From Dysgonomonas sp. HGC4 (GTDB lineage Bacteria; Bacteroidota; Bacteroidia; Bacteroidales; Dysgonomonadaceae): a DNA stretch of 64,000 nucleotides. The stretch lies in contig NZ_CVRU01000020.1 of NCBI RefSeq assembly GCF_001261715.1, positions 1 through 64,000 on the forward strand. The letters run 5' to 3'. A program made the translations under genes and the position numbers. Of this stretch, positions 1-7,887 are shown in pieces. A model generated the notes under the pieces. It made no database searches, was not told the DNA's origin, and saw only the letters and a program-made list of their open reading frames with translations. Position 1 is the stretch's first letter. Each line of letters starts with the position of its first letter.

Positions 1-368
1 ATAGTGGCGGATATAGCTCTGACTTTAATATGAAAAGTGGACAAGTAACTAGAACCACAGCTACTGCTGGAGCTCATACTCATACTTTTAGTGGAACCTC
101 AGCCAGTGGTGGTGCGGCTCATACTCATACCGTTAGTGGTACAGTAGCTAATGGTGGCGCAGCCCACACTCATACTTTTAGTGGAACCTCTGCTAGTGGC
201 GGTGCAGCTCATACTCATACTTTCAGCGGAACTTCGGCGAGTGATGGTGCAGCTCATACTCATGCTGTAGCAGGTACAGTTGCAGTTCCTATTAAAGGGA
301 ATAGTCTGGCATTAGATAACAAATCAGCATACTATGTTGTAAATACGTTTGTGTATTTAGGTGTGTAA
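1..368 (+). CDS. Tail-collar-like His-Thr repeat protein, 3' end only
   Basis: The reading frame is open from the left edge (first complete codon at 3) to the TAA at 366-368, so the gene is cut at its 5' end; the ATG at 30 is probably internal. The visible 122 residues are mostly a 15-residue repeat with core AHTHTFSGTSASGGA, five copies of His-Thr-His, followed by a C-terminus reading NKSAYYVVNTFVYLGV. HxH repeats and a hydrophobic aromatic ending are typical of phage tail fibre/collar C-termini, where the histidines may bind metal on the trimer axis. That role is known for the fold and only inferred here. No other phage gene is visible, so it could be a domesticated or phage-derived surface protein. 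Confidence 0.6.
   Translation, partial: SGGYSSDFNMKSGQVTRTTATAGAHTHTFSGTSASGGAAHTHTVSGTVANGGAAHTHTFSGTSASGGAAHTHTFSGTSASDGAAHTHAVAGTVAVPIKGNSLALDNKSAYYVVNTFVYLGV
72..280 (+). repeat. 45-bp coding tandem repeat
   Basis: About four and a half units of a 45-bp period encode the HTHTFSGTSASGGA peptide repeat. Units differ at third positions and alternate between SGTSAS and SGTVAN versions, so this is an old protein repeat and not a recent slippage product. Confidence 0.8.
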
Positions 369-550
369 TTAATTTCCAGAAAGAATATATTCTTTCACTA
401 TTGTGTAAAATAATAAAAGAGACAAATTGATATGTGTCATCAAAGTTTAGACAAGCTAAAATTGATTATCAAGATTGACTTTTGTCCGTCCTCTAAGATG
501 TCCAACAATAAATAAAAACTTTCTAAATTATTCTTTGCAAGAAAACAAAT
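369..550. other. Intergenic stretch with no feature seen
   Basis: The 180 bp between the tail-collar-like gene and the tRNA terminator are A/T-rich. I see no start-to-stop frame of useful length, no promoter box and no strong hairpin. Confidence 0.5.
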
Positions 551-584
551 AAAAAAGACTCTCAATTTCTTGAAAGTCTTTTTT
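551..584 (-). terminator. Intrinsic terminator of tRNA-Lys, bidirectional
   Basis: A 15-bp stem with one G-T pair (551-565 with 570-584) closes on a four-base GAAA loop when read on the minus strand and has A6/T6 flanks on both sides. It lies 6 bp beyond the tRNA 3' end. Confidence 0.85.
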
Positions 585-590
585 GTTTTG

Positions 591-663
591 TGATCCCGCT
601 GGGGCTCGAACCCAGGACCCCATCATTAAAAGTGATGTGCTCTACCAACTGAGCTACGGAATC
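591..663 (-). tRNA. tRNA-Lys (anticodon TTT)
   Basis: The reverse complement folds as a 73-nt cloverleaf. The acceptor stem GATTCCG pairs with CGGGATC with one G-U, the D-arm reads AGCTCAGTTGGTAGAGC, the anticodon stem CATCA/TGATG encloses loop CTTTTAA, and the T-arm has GGTTCGAGCC. The anticodon TTT reads AAA/AAG lysine codons. The discriminator base is A and CCA is not encoded. A TAnnTTTG box lies about 30 bp upstream and a terminator follows directly, so it is a single-gene unit. Confidence 0.97.
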
Positions 664-692
664 TACCTATTTGCTTTTCTTGAAAGCGAGTG

Positions 693-700
693 CAAAGGTA
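693..700 (-). promoter_or_regulatory. -7 box of tRNA-Lys promoter
   Basis: TACCTTTG on the minus strand matches the Bacteroidota consensus TAnnTTTG and lies about 30 bp upstream of the mature tRNA 5' end. No clear TTTG -33 box is present. Confidence 0.6.
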
Positions 701-741
701 GTATAATTATTTAAAAAATGAAATTTCAGAAAGAAAAATCA

Positions 742-749
742 TAACTTTG
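742..749 (+). promoter_or_regulatory. -7 box of MFS transporter promoter
   Basis: TAACTTTG matches TAnnTTTG, 51 bp upstream of the ATG at 801. It sits back to back with the tRNA-Lys promoter, making a short divergent control region. Confidence 0.6.
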
Positions 750-800
750 TTTAGATAAACTATATTCAAGAGGCCTTAAAGGCACAAAAAGACTGTCATA

Positions 801-1991
801 ATGAACGAATCACCACTCAATACTCAGCAATCAAAATTAACAAAAAGCACCCTATGGCTCATGACAATAGGAGCAGGATTAGTTGTTGCTAATAACTACT
901 ACAATCAACCTCTCTTAGGCAAAATTGCAAGAGAGTTAAATGTATCGGAAGCCATAGCAAATAATGTTGCAATGATTACCCAAATAGGCTATGCAGCTGG
1001 ATTATTCCTTCTTGTTCCACTTGGAGATATGTTTAGAAAGCGAAAAATCATAATTCTAGATTTTGTCCTTATTATAGCTTCTCTTATCGCCTTTGCCCTT
1101 AGTGAAAACATTACAACAATGATTATAGCCAGTTTCTTTATTGGCTTAAGCTCTGTTGTTCCTCAAATGTTTGTTCCTTTAGCTGCACAATTATCCGACC
1201 CCAAAGAGAAAGGTAAAAATGTAGGAATGGTTATGACCGGATTACTCATCGGGATATTAGCCTCTCGTATTTTCAGTGGAGTATTAGGAGAATATTTAGG
1301 ATGGAGACAGGTCTATTATATAGCTGCAGGAATTATTTTCATCCTTTGGATATTAATATTCTTTCTGTTGCCTGATATAAAACCGACTTTTAAGGGTAGT
1401 TATTGGGGGCTTATGAAATCTATCTCACATTACATTAAAACAGTACCAAGTTTACGCCTTGCTTCAATAAGGGGAGCTTTGGCATTAGGATCTTTTCTAG
1501 CTTTCTGGACAACATTAACCTTTCACCTAGAAAGACCTCCATTCTTTGCAGGTAGCGATATTGCAGGAGAATTGGGTGCTGTTGGTATTGGAGGTGCTTT
1601 AGCTGCCTCCATGGTAGGACGAATTGCCGACCGTGTAAATAAAAATACATTAATAATGTGTGCTGCTGTTTTAATGATAGTATCGTGGGCTGTTTTAGGA
1701 ATTTGGGGATTTACATATGCAGGACTTATTGTGGGTATCTTCATTCTCGATGTAGGGCTGCAATCTATCCATGTAAGTAATCAAACCATTGTTTTTTCAA
1801 CGAATCCTGATGCTACAAACAGACTTAACACCGTATATATGACAAGCTACTTTATAGGAGGATCATTCGGTACTTTTGCAGGAGGCAAGGCATGGGAATA
1901 TATGGGTTGGAACGGAGTTGTATTGACTGGAGGCGCATTTGTTGTTATATTATTATTAATACATTTGATTTTCTCTCCTAAAATGAAATAG
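801..1991 (+). CDS. MFS transporter, DHA1-like
   Basis: This 396-residue protein is predicted to have 12 membrane helices and to export a small molecule across the inner membrane; the substrate cannot be read from sequence. The first helix ends in ANNYYNQPLL (about residues 30-39). This motif is typical of the AraJ/YgaY-like MFS branch. The motif-A loop GDMFRKRK follows at about 75-82. The length fits a single-domain MFS protein. The start ATG lies about 50 bp after a TAnnTTTG box. The next gene begins one base after the stop, so the two are probably cotranscribed. Sugar-efflux or drug-efflux activity would both be guesses. Confidence 0.88.
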   Translation: MNESPLNTQQSKLTKSTLWLMTIGAGLVVANNYYNQPLLGKIARELNVSEAIANNVAMITQIGYAAGLFLLVPLGDMFRKRKIIILDFVLIIASLIAFALSENITTMIIASFFIGLSSVVPQMFVPLAAQLSDPKEKGKNVGMVMTGLLIGILASRIFSGVLGEYLGWRQVYYIAAGIIFILWILIFFLLPDIKPTFKGSYWGLMKSISHYIKTVPSLRLASIRGALALGSFLAFWTTLTFHLERPPFFAGSDIAGELGAVGIGGALAASMVGRIADRVNKNTLIMCAAVLMIVSWAVLGIWGFTYAGLIVGIFILDVGLQSIHVSNQTIVFSTNPDATNRLNTVYMTSYFIGGSFGTFAGGKAWEYMGWNGVVLTGGAFVVILLLIHLIFSPKMK

Positions 1992-1992
1992 C

Positions 1993-2385
1993 ATGAATAA
2001 TAAGTCTAATGAAAAATTCTCTTTAAGCAAAAGACTCAGAAGTTTCTCATATGCTTTCAATGGATTAAGAACAGTAGTCGAAGAAGAACATAATGCACGT
2101 ATACACCTTATAGTATCTTCAATTGTAATAGTGTGCGGATTTATATTTCAAATTTCGATTATTGAATGGATAATTCTTTGCTTTGCAATAGGGCTTGTTA
2201 TTTCTATTGAAATTCTTAATTCCGCAATTGAGAATCTGGCTGATTTTGTATCTCCTGAATATCATAATTTAATCAAAAAAGTAAAAGATATTTCAGCAGC
2301 AGCCGTACTCGTTAGTACAATATCAAGTGTTGTAATTGGCATTTTAATTTTTCTGCCGAAAATAATCCTTTTAGTAAATAACTAA
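1993..2385 (+). CDS. dgkA: Diacylglycerol/undecaprenol kinase, DgkA family
   Basis: A 130-residue inner-membrane lipid kinase. Motifs in order: EEHNARIH near 31-38, the catalytic segment EILNSAIENLAD at 73-84 with the conserved glutamates, then KKVKDISAAAV near 95-105. Three hydrophobic helices surround these, as in the trimeric DgkA fold. The family phosphorylates diacylglycerol in Proteobacteria and undecaprenol in Gram-positives; the substrate here is not determined. The gene starts one base after the MFS stop. Its role would be lipid-carrier or phospholipid recycling at the cytoplasmic face. Confidence 0.93.
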   Translation: MNNKSNEKFSLSKRLRSFSYAFNGLRTVVEEEHNARIHLIVSSIVIVCGFIFQISIIEWIILCFAIGLVISIEILNSAIENLADFVSPEYHNLIKKVKDISAAAVLVSTISSVVIGILIFLPKIILLVNN

Positions 2386-2484
2386 AGAGAGATTTCACAG
2401 ACCGACTAATTGGACTACTCATCTAATTCACTATTATTGAACCAACTACCACCATTAAGTGTTTTAAGAACAAACACTATCAAT

Positions 2485-2976
2485 ATGAAAAAGATATCTA
2501 TAATAACCAGCCTTATCTTGCTTGCTATTCTCATTGGATGTAAAACAAAAGAATTAACGCCTGAACAACAAGCTAAGGCAAAGGAGTATGCCGAAAAAAT
2601 AAAGAATCGCAACTTCACATTTCACGCAACCAGTGCACAGCCAATGTCTGGAAGAACGGTTAATCTCAATTACGACTACTATCTAAAAGTAAAGAACGAT
2701 ACTATTATAGCCAATCTTCCCTATTATGGACGTTCGTATGTTGCACCTATCAATCCAAGAGATATCAGCATAGATTTTACCAGCACCAACTTTAATTACT
2801 CTGACACCAAGAAGAAAGATGGAAGCTATGAAATAAAAATTGAGCCTTTGGATATAACAAACAGAGAAAACGTAGGAATCTCAATCTTATTACGAATAAG
2901 CCCAAGCGGGTATGGCACACTAAATGCTTTACCAACCAACAGACAAAATATCTCATTCTACGGTACAATTGATTAA
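2485..2976 (+). CDS. DUF4251-type lipoprotein
   Basis: A 163-residue lipoprotein. The ATG at 2485 is chosen over the in-frame TTG at 2410 because it begins a proper signal peptide, MKKISII followed by a hydrophobic stretch ending in the lipobox LIGC. The mature part has a charged helix near residues 25-45 and then a beta-rich domain with YYGRSYVAPINPRDISIDF, matching the DUF4251 family of small Bacteroidota lipoproteins. Function is unknown in the family. It follows dgkA by about 100 bp and may be transcribed with it. Confidence 0.8.
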   Translation: MKKISIITSLILLAILIGCKTKELTPEQQAKAKEYAEKIKNRNFTFHATSAQPMSGRTVNLNYDYYLKVKNDTIIANLPYYGRSYVAPINPRDISIDFTSTNFNYSDTKKKDGSYEIKIEPLDITNRENVGISILLRISPSGYGTLNALPTNRQNISFYGTID

Positions 2977-3157
2977 AAGAATAATCCATTTAGGATATAT
3001 CTGCTCCAAAATGCTAAATAATTTGTTAGCCAATATCAAATTGTTCCCTATCTTTAGAACAGACAAACTCCCTTTTGAAATAGCATCAAAACCGAGAAGG
3101 TCTATATATCAAAAAACAAACCAGAAAATAATACTATAAACTCAAAACCAATAAACG

Positions 3158-4462
3158 ATGTCAATAGAACCCAGTGTAAGTGTTGGTATCTTATCCAATA
3201 AAACCATCACCTTTAATTTTCATACTGATTATCTATGTCTGCAACAAACTGCAAAAGGTAAGAATACTGCAACTTATCAGGAAGGAAAAATCTTATGGGA
3301 TGGAGCGCTTTACGATCAATTATTATTTGAATCGACAAACAAGGAAGCTTCTTTTGTGATAGAAGATGTTATTATAGGAGTTAATTTTCATTGGGAACGA
3401 AAAGAGAATCAAGAGTTTCAAGGTGCATTGAAACTTATAGTTGAAGACGAGCAAATAACGGTCATCAATATAATAAAGATTGAAGATTATCTTACCAGTG
3501 TCATATCATCCGAAATGAGTGCAACAGCATCTCTGGAATTATTAAAAGCACACGCCGTAATATCCCGAAGCTGGCTTTTAGCTCAAATAGAAAAAAACAA
3601 AGAAATAGTAGCCGATAAAACTGAATATTCGTCTTTTTCTGAAACTGAAACCGAATCCATACGATGGTATGATCGTGAAGACCATGTAAATTTTGATGTT
3701 TGTGCAGACGATCACTGCCAACGCTATCAAGGAATAACAAGAGCCTCATCAAATATTGAAATTGTAAAACAAGCCATTGCAGAAACCAGAGGACAGGTTT
3801 TGACCTCTGAAAGTAAAATATGCGATGCACGTTTTTCTAAATGTTGTGGAGGTGCAGTAGAGGAATTTCAAAATTGTTGGGAGAACACCAAATTCTCATA
3901 CTTAGTAAAACTCAGAGATGACATTAATCCAAATGACTTACCCAATCTAACAAAAGAAACAGAGGCTTTGAAATGGATAAAAACTCGTCCTTCTGCATTT
4001 TGCAACACACAGGATAAAAAGATTCTGGGTCAGGTTCTTAATAACTACGATCAGGAAACTATCGATTTCTACAGATGGAAGGTCTCATACAGTCAAGAAG
4101 AATTATCTGCCCTTGTATTAAGACGTTCGAGTATTGACTTTGGTGTAATACAAGAACTCATTCCTATACAACGCGGAACTTCAGGCAGGCTTATTAAATT
4201 AAAAATTGTCGGATCGAAAAAGACTTTAACTATAGGTAAAGAACTCGAAATACGCCGAATACTATCCACCTCACACTTGTATAGTTCTGCTTTTTATGTA
4301 GAAAAAGAAGGCAAACAATTTACTCTGATTGGTGCAGGTTGGGGGCATGGTGTAGGTTTATGTCAGATAGGAGCAGCTGTAATGGGTGAAAAAGGATATC
4401 TGTACGATCAAATATTGCTTCATTATTATGTGGGAGCAGATATTGAAAGGAGCTATAATTAA
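3158..4462 (+). CDS. SpoIID/LytB domain protein, putative peptidoglycan lytic enzyme
   Basis: 434 residues. The SpoIID/LytB domain begins near residue 105, with IEDYLTSVISSEM carrying the conserved glutamate (about E119) followed by LLKAHAVISRSW. It ends in the family signature GAGWGHGVGLCQIGA near 388-402. SpoIID of sporulating Bacillota is a lytic transglycosylase acting on stem-less glycan. An insert between the two parts is rich in Cys and His (FDVCADDHC, KCCGGA). No signal peptide is visible and an in-frame stop lies directly upstream of the ATG, so either the protein stays inside or export is unusual. Its position before the murTKQ cluster supports a role in MurNAc release. Confidence 0.85.
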   Translation: MSIEPSVSVGILSNKTITFNFHTDYLCLQQTAKGKNTATYQEGKILWDGALYDQLLFESTNKEASFVIEDVIIGVNFHWERKENQEFQGALKLIVEDEQITVINIIKIEDYLTSVISSEMSATASLELLKAHAVISRSWLLAQIEKNKEIVADKTEYSSFSETETESIRWYDREDHVNFDVCADDHCQRYQGITRASSNIEIVKQAIAETRGQVLTSESKICDARFSKCCGGAVEEFQNCWENTKFSYLVKLRDDINPNDLPNLTKETEALKWIKTRPSAFCNTQDKKILGQVLNNYDQETIDFYRWKVSYSQEELSALVLRRSSIDFGVIQELIPIQRGTSGRLIKLKIVGSKKTLTIGKELEIRRILSTSHLYSSAFYVEKEGKQFTLIGAGWGHGVGLCQIGAAVMGEKGYLYDQILLHYYVGADIERSYN

Positions 4463-4507
4463 TCTAAAAAATCACTCTTAAAGCAGATGATTACTTAATC
4501 CAAAATA

Positions 4508-5248
4508 ATGAATCGCAATAAGTTTTTCTTTTTAGTGCTTATCTTGCTATTATCAGCAATTGGACTCTTTTTCATTTCACATAATGAGAAGTCTATTGAC
4601 GATCGCATTATTGATTATAAAGTGGATTTAGCATCAAGTGATCTCGCATTGTATTGGAAAAATGACAGCAGCAAAATTATTAAAAGCATCCAGAATCTAA
4701 AAACATTTGCTGAAAGTAAAAATCGTGAACTTCTCTTTGCCGTAAATGGAGGGATGTACAACGCAAACAACACCCCACAAGGGCTTTATATTGAGAACTT
4801 CAAAACCTTAAGCCCCATAGACACGACTTCGGGAAGTGGGAATTTTTATTTGAAGCCTAACGGCGTCTTTTATATTACGGCAAATAACATCCCCGTGATT
4901 TGCAAAACTGAAGATTTTATTAACAATGGACATATAAAATATGCAACCCAGTCGGGTCCAATGCTAATAATTGACGGGCAGATACACCCCGAATTAAAAG
5001 AAGGATCTACAAATCTACAAATCCGCAATGGTGTGGGTATTCTGCCCGATAACAGAGTTGTTTTTGCCATGTCGAAAACTAAAATAAATTTTTATGACCT
5101 TGCGATGTATTTCAAATCGCAGGGTTGTAGAAATGCACTTTATCTTGATGGCTATGTATCACGCACCTACTTACCTGAAAAGGACTGGAAGCAAACCGAT
5201 GGAGATTTTGGGGTAATTATAGGAATAACCAAGCCTCTTACAAACTGA
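4508..5248 (+). CDS. Phosphodiester glycosidase family (NAGPA/DUF2233) protein
   Basis: A 246-residue exported or membrane-anchored protein with an N-terminal hydrophobic segment (residues 5-24). The domain then shows NGGMYNANNTPQGLYI, a KPNGVFY block, QSGPMLIIDGQIHPEL, RNGVGILPDNRVVFAMS and a final LYLDGYVSRTY. These are the hallmarks of the NAGPA/YigE-like phosphodiester glycosidase fold. The animal enzyme uncovers mannose-6-phosphate; bacterial members are poorly characterised. It starts 46 bp after the SpoIID-like gene and precedes murTKQ, so a peptidoglycan or wall-glycan substrate is plausible but inferred. Confidence 0.82.
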   Translation: MNRNKFFFLVLILLLSAIGLFFISHNEKSIDDRIIDYKVDLASSDLALYWKNDSSKIIKSIQNLKTFAESKNRELLFAVNGGMYNANNTPQGLYIENFKTLSPIDTTSGSGNFYLKPNGVFYITANNIPVICKTEDFINNGHIKYATQSGPMLIIDGQIHPELKEGSTNLQIRNGVGILPDNRVVFAMSKTKINFYDLAMYFKSQGCRNALYLDGYVSRTYLPEKDWKQTDGDFGVIIGITKPLTN

Positions 5249-5537
5249 ACAAACAAAACCCAAAAGAGATAACACACCTTGACCAAATTACAGACTACAA
5301 ACACTCTTTAATTACCAATAATAAAAAGTCTGACTAAGTATATCTAAACCTATTCTATCGGACAGATAACGTAGTACACTTAATAAACACTATCTGTAAT
5401 GAAGGGTTATAGAAACTTTAATTTAAAATCACGCAACAAATAGCACATTTGCTACCTAAAAAAGCGGTATTTGAAATTTTCAGCAAATATTATTTCGTTA
5501 AATACCTTAAAATGGTGGCGAGTAGCTTTCTAAAACT

Positions 5538-5545
5538 TATCTTTG
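5538..5545 (+). promoter_or_regulatory. Possible -7 box of murT promoter
   Basis: TATCTTTG matches TAnnTTTG. It lies about 195 bp before the murT ATG and no clear -33 box is seen, so this is a tentative call. Confidence 0.4.
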
Positions 5546-5712
5546 CTCTGAAAAAATAAATCTTAGGATATTCTACTTTGAGGAATAAAAATGTAAAATT
5601 ATCCTGGAAATATTATATTTATTAGAATACTAGACATTAGATATTTGCAACTATCCATTGCCATATTTAATTGTTATAACCTATTATTGCTATTATTTAT
5701 TTGAGCAATAAG

Positions 5713-5727
5713 AAGGTCTCAGACCTT
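5713..5727 (+). repeat. AAGGTC-N3-GACCTT dyad, copy 1
   Basis: AAGGTC, spacer TCA, GACCTT: perfect 6-bp arms. It ends 13 nt before the murT start codon. Member of a dispersed family described in the findings. Confidence 0.8.
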
Positions 5728-5740
5728 AAGATAACAGACT

Positions 5741-6910
5741 ATGACTCAACAAGCATCTAACCGACTACTCTCTCTGGATATTTTACGTGGGATAACCATC
5801 GCAGGAATGATTCTGGTAAATAATCCAGGCTCATGGGGTTCTATCTACGCTCCACTACAACACGCTGCGTGGAATGGATTGACCCCGACAGACCTTATTT
5901 TCCCTTTCTTTATGTTTATTATGGGGATCTCAACCTATATATCCCTCCGCAAATTCAATTTTGAATATAGCAAAGCAACCGTTCAAAAAATCATTAAACG
6001 TACTATAGTCATCTTTCTTATTGGCTTGGGCTTAGCATGGTTTGGCTTGTCGTGCAGTAATTTCAGAAGTTTATCGGACAGCGATCTTGGCTTTTTTGAA
6101 CGATTCTTCCAATCCATTACCAATATGGAACATATACGAATCCTGGGAGTAATGCAACGGTTAGCTCTGGCATATGGTATTACCTCTCTGGTTGCTATAT
6201 TTGTTAAACATAAATACATTCCCTATATAATCAGCGTCACCCTCTTCGCCTATTTTTTACTTCTTTTGTTTGGCAATGGGTTCGAATTCAGCGAAAATAA
6301 TATAATCTCAGTCGTAGACCGAGCTATTCTCGGTGTCAATCATGTATATAAAGATGCAGGTATAGCAATTGACCCTGAGGGATTTTTAAGTACTATCCCA
6401 GCAGTTTGTCATGTATTAGTCGGTTTCTGCTGTGGTAAAATCCTGATGGAAGTAAAAGACAATCAGGTTAGAATCACCCGTTTATTTATTCTCGGAACAA
6501 TACTTACATTTGCCGGCTTTTTGTTAGATTATGGATGCCCAATCAATAAAAAAATATGGTCACCAACCTTTCTTCTTGCCACTTGTGGTTTAGCCTCAAG
6601 TTTCTTGGCACTACTTATCTGGATTATCGACATAAAAGGGTATAAACGATGGAGTGTATTCTTCGAATCATTCGGTGTAAACCCTCTGTTTATTTATGTT
6701 CTGGCAGGAGTCCTCTCTATTTTAGTTGGTAATATAACATTTACATACAATAGTGAAACCATCAGTCTACATGGATTTATATATAATGAGGTTCTTCTTC
6801 CTTGTTTGGGCGATTACTTGAGTTCATTTGTTTTTGCACTCTTATTTGTAGCTGTAAACTGGTTTATCGGAAACATTTTATACAAAAGAAAAATCTATAT
6901 AAAGATATGA
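5741..6910 (+). CDS. murT: MurNAc transporter MurT-like (HGSNAT/DUF5009-type membrane protein)
   Basis: A 389-residue inner-membrane protein with about ten hydrophobic helices. The N-terminus RLLSLDILRGITIAGMILVNN followed by a His-Ala-Ala-Trp-Asn-Gly segment is the signature of the heparan-alpha-glucosaminide N-acetyltransferase-like family (COG4299). In Tannerella forsythia a gene in this position, directly before a MurNAc kinase and murQ, is known as the MurNAc transporter MurT. The same order here supports transport of MurNAc. Its stop overlaps the murK start (ATGA), indicating translational coupling. An acetyltransferase acting on a surface sugar remains the alternative. Confidence 0.78.
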   Translation: MTQQASNRLLSLDILRGITIAGMILVNNPGSWGSIYAPLQHAAWNGLTPTDLIFPFFMFIMGISTYISLRKFNFEYSKATVQKIIKRTIVIFLIGLGLAWFGLSCSNFRSLSDSDLGFFERFFQSITNMEHIRILGVMQRLALAYGITSLVAIFVKHKYIPYIISVTLFAYFLLLLFGNGFEFSENNIISVVDRAILGVNHVYKDAGIAIDPEGFLSTIPAVCHVLVGFCCGKILMEVKDNQVRITRLFILGTILTFAGFLLDYGCPINKKIWSPTFLLATCGLASSFLALLIWIIDIKGYKRWSVFFESFGVNPLFIYVLAGVLSILVGNITFTYNSETISLHGFIYNEVLLPCLGDYLSSFVFALLFVAVNWFIGNILYKRKIYIKI

Positions 6911-7749
6911 TATTACTGGCAGATGGCGGATCAACAAAAGTTGATTGGTGTTTGATAGATCAGGGACAAAAAATAAAACAAATTTATACCAGAGGAGCCA
7001 ATCCCTTCTTTCGATCGCGCGAAGAAATAGGAGAAGAATTAAAATCCTTTTTGGTTCCAGAATTAAAAGGTTATTCTATTGACAAAGTGTATTTCTACGG
7101 AGCAGGTTGCGCTTTTACAGAGAAGAACGAAATCGTTCGCCTAGCAATAGCCGATAATATCAATGTTTCCGAAATCTATATCGGGAGCGACTTATTAGCA
7201 GCAGCTAAAGGATTATGCAACAACAAAGAAGGTATAGTTGCAATTATGGGTACGGGCTCAAATTCGTGCTTTTATAATGGGAAAGAGATTGTTAGTAATA
7301 TATCTCCACTCGGATATATCTTAGGAGACGAAGGTAGTGGTGCCGTATTAGGAAAGCTTCTATTAGGGGCATGCCTCAAAAATCAACTGACAGAAGGATT
7401 AAAAGAAAAATTTCTCACCCAATTTGAACTAACTCCTGCCATTATATTAGACAGGGTATATAAACAGCCTATGGCTAATCGTTTTCTGGCAAACCTATCT
7501 GTATTCCTCATAGAGAACATTGAGGATCAAACAATATACAAGTTGGTATATAATGCTTTTAAGGACTTCTTCTTACGAAACATAATGCAATATGACTATA
7601 TGAACAATGAGATTCATTTTACAGGTTCGATTGCTTTTCATTACCAAGAGTTATTAAAAGAAGTTGCCAAAGAACTAGATATTGAGATTACAACAATAAT
7701 AAAGTCTCCTATGGAAGGGCTTATCAGGTATCATTCTCATTTAGAATAA
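6907..7749 (+). CDS. murK: MurNAc/GlcNAc kinase MurK-like, BadF/BadG ATPase family
   Basis: A 280-residue cytoplasmic sugar kinase of the ASKHA fold. The ATG at 6907 overlaps the murT stop and immediately precedes the phosphate-1 motif ADGGSTKVDWCLID; upstream in-frame codons lie inside murT. Later motifs are IMGTGSNSCFYNG near 115 and GYILGDEGSGAVLGKLL near 138-154, typical of N-acetylglucosamine kinases of the BadF/BadG/BcrA family. Sitting between murT and murQ, it would phosphorylate imported MurNAc to MurNAc-6-phosphate for the etherase. Some relatives also accept GlcNAc. Confidence 0.87.
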   Translation: MILLADGGSTKVDWCLIDQGQKIKQIYTRGANPFFRSREEIGEELKSFLVPELKGYSIDKVYFYGAGCAFTEKNEIVRLAIADNINVSEIYIGSDLLAAAKGLCNNKEGIVAIMGTGSNSCFYNGKEIVSNISPLGYILGDEGSGAVLGKLLLGACLKNQLTEGLKEKFLTQFELTPAIILDRVYKQPMANRFLANLSVFLIENIEDQTIYKLVYNAFKDFFLRNIMQYDYMNNEIHFTGSIAFHYQELLKEVAKELDIEITTIIKSPMEGLIRYHSHLE

Positions 7750-7810
7750 GGGCACAGAAAGCAAAATAAGACAGATAAATTTGAGTCTATTTGCGACCTT
7801 AAATGTGCCC
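7750..7810 (+). other. Long-range inverted repeat after murK
   Basis: GGGCACA at 7750-7756, directly after the murK stop, is complementary to TGTGCCC at 7804-7810 across a 47-nt loop. No T-run follows, so it is not a standard terminator. It may set mRNA structure ahead of murQ. Confidence 0.4.
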
Positions 7811-7887
7811 ATCTTATAAGATAGATACTTATGTTTGACCTGTACTTGATACCCTAGATATCCATAAGATTAACTACAAAGCTGATT

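Larger units (their letters stand above)
5249..5740. other. 492-bp leader region of murTKQ
   Basis: No convincing gene is present. It contains a possible -7 box TATCTTTG at 5538-5545, an AAGGTC-N3-GACCTT dyad at 5713-5727, and a 15-mer TAGAATACTAGACAT (5623-5637) that recurs exactly at the ilvE start. The distance from the -7 box to murT would give a leader of about 190 nt. Confidence 0.5.

Noticed and set aside
72-280. CRISPR-like regular repeat
   Set aside because: The 45-bp units are in frame, encode a clean peptide repeat, vary at codon third positions and have no unique spacers.
2924-3139. Short frame between the DUF4251 and SpoIID genes
   Set aside because: It overlaps the end of the lipoprotein gene out of frame, has no recognisable features and no promoter box.
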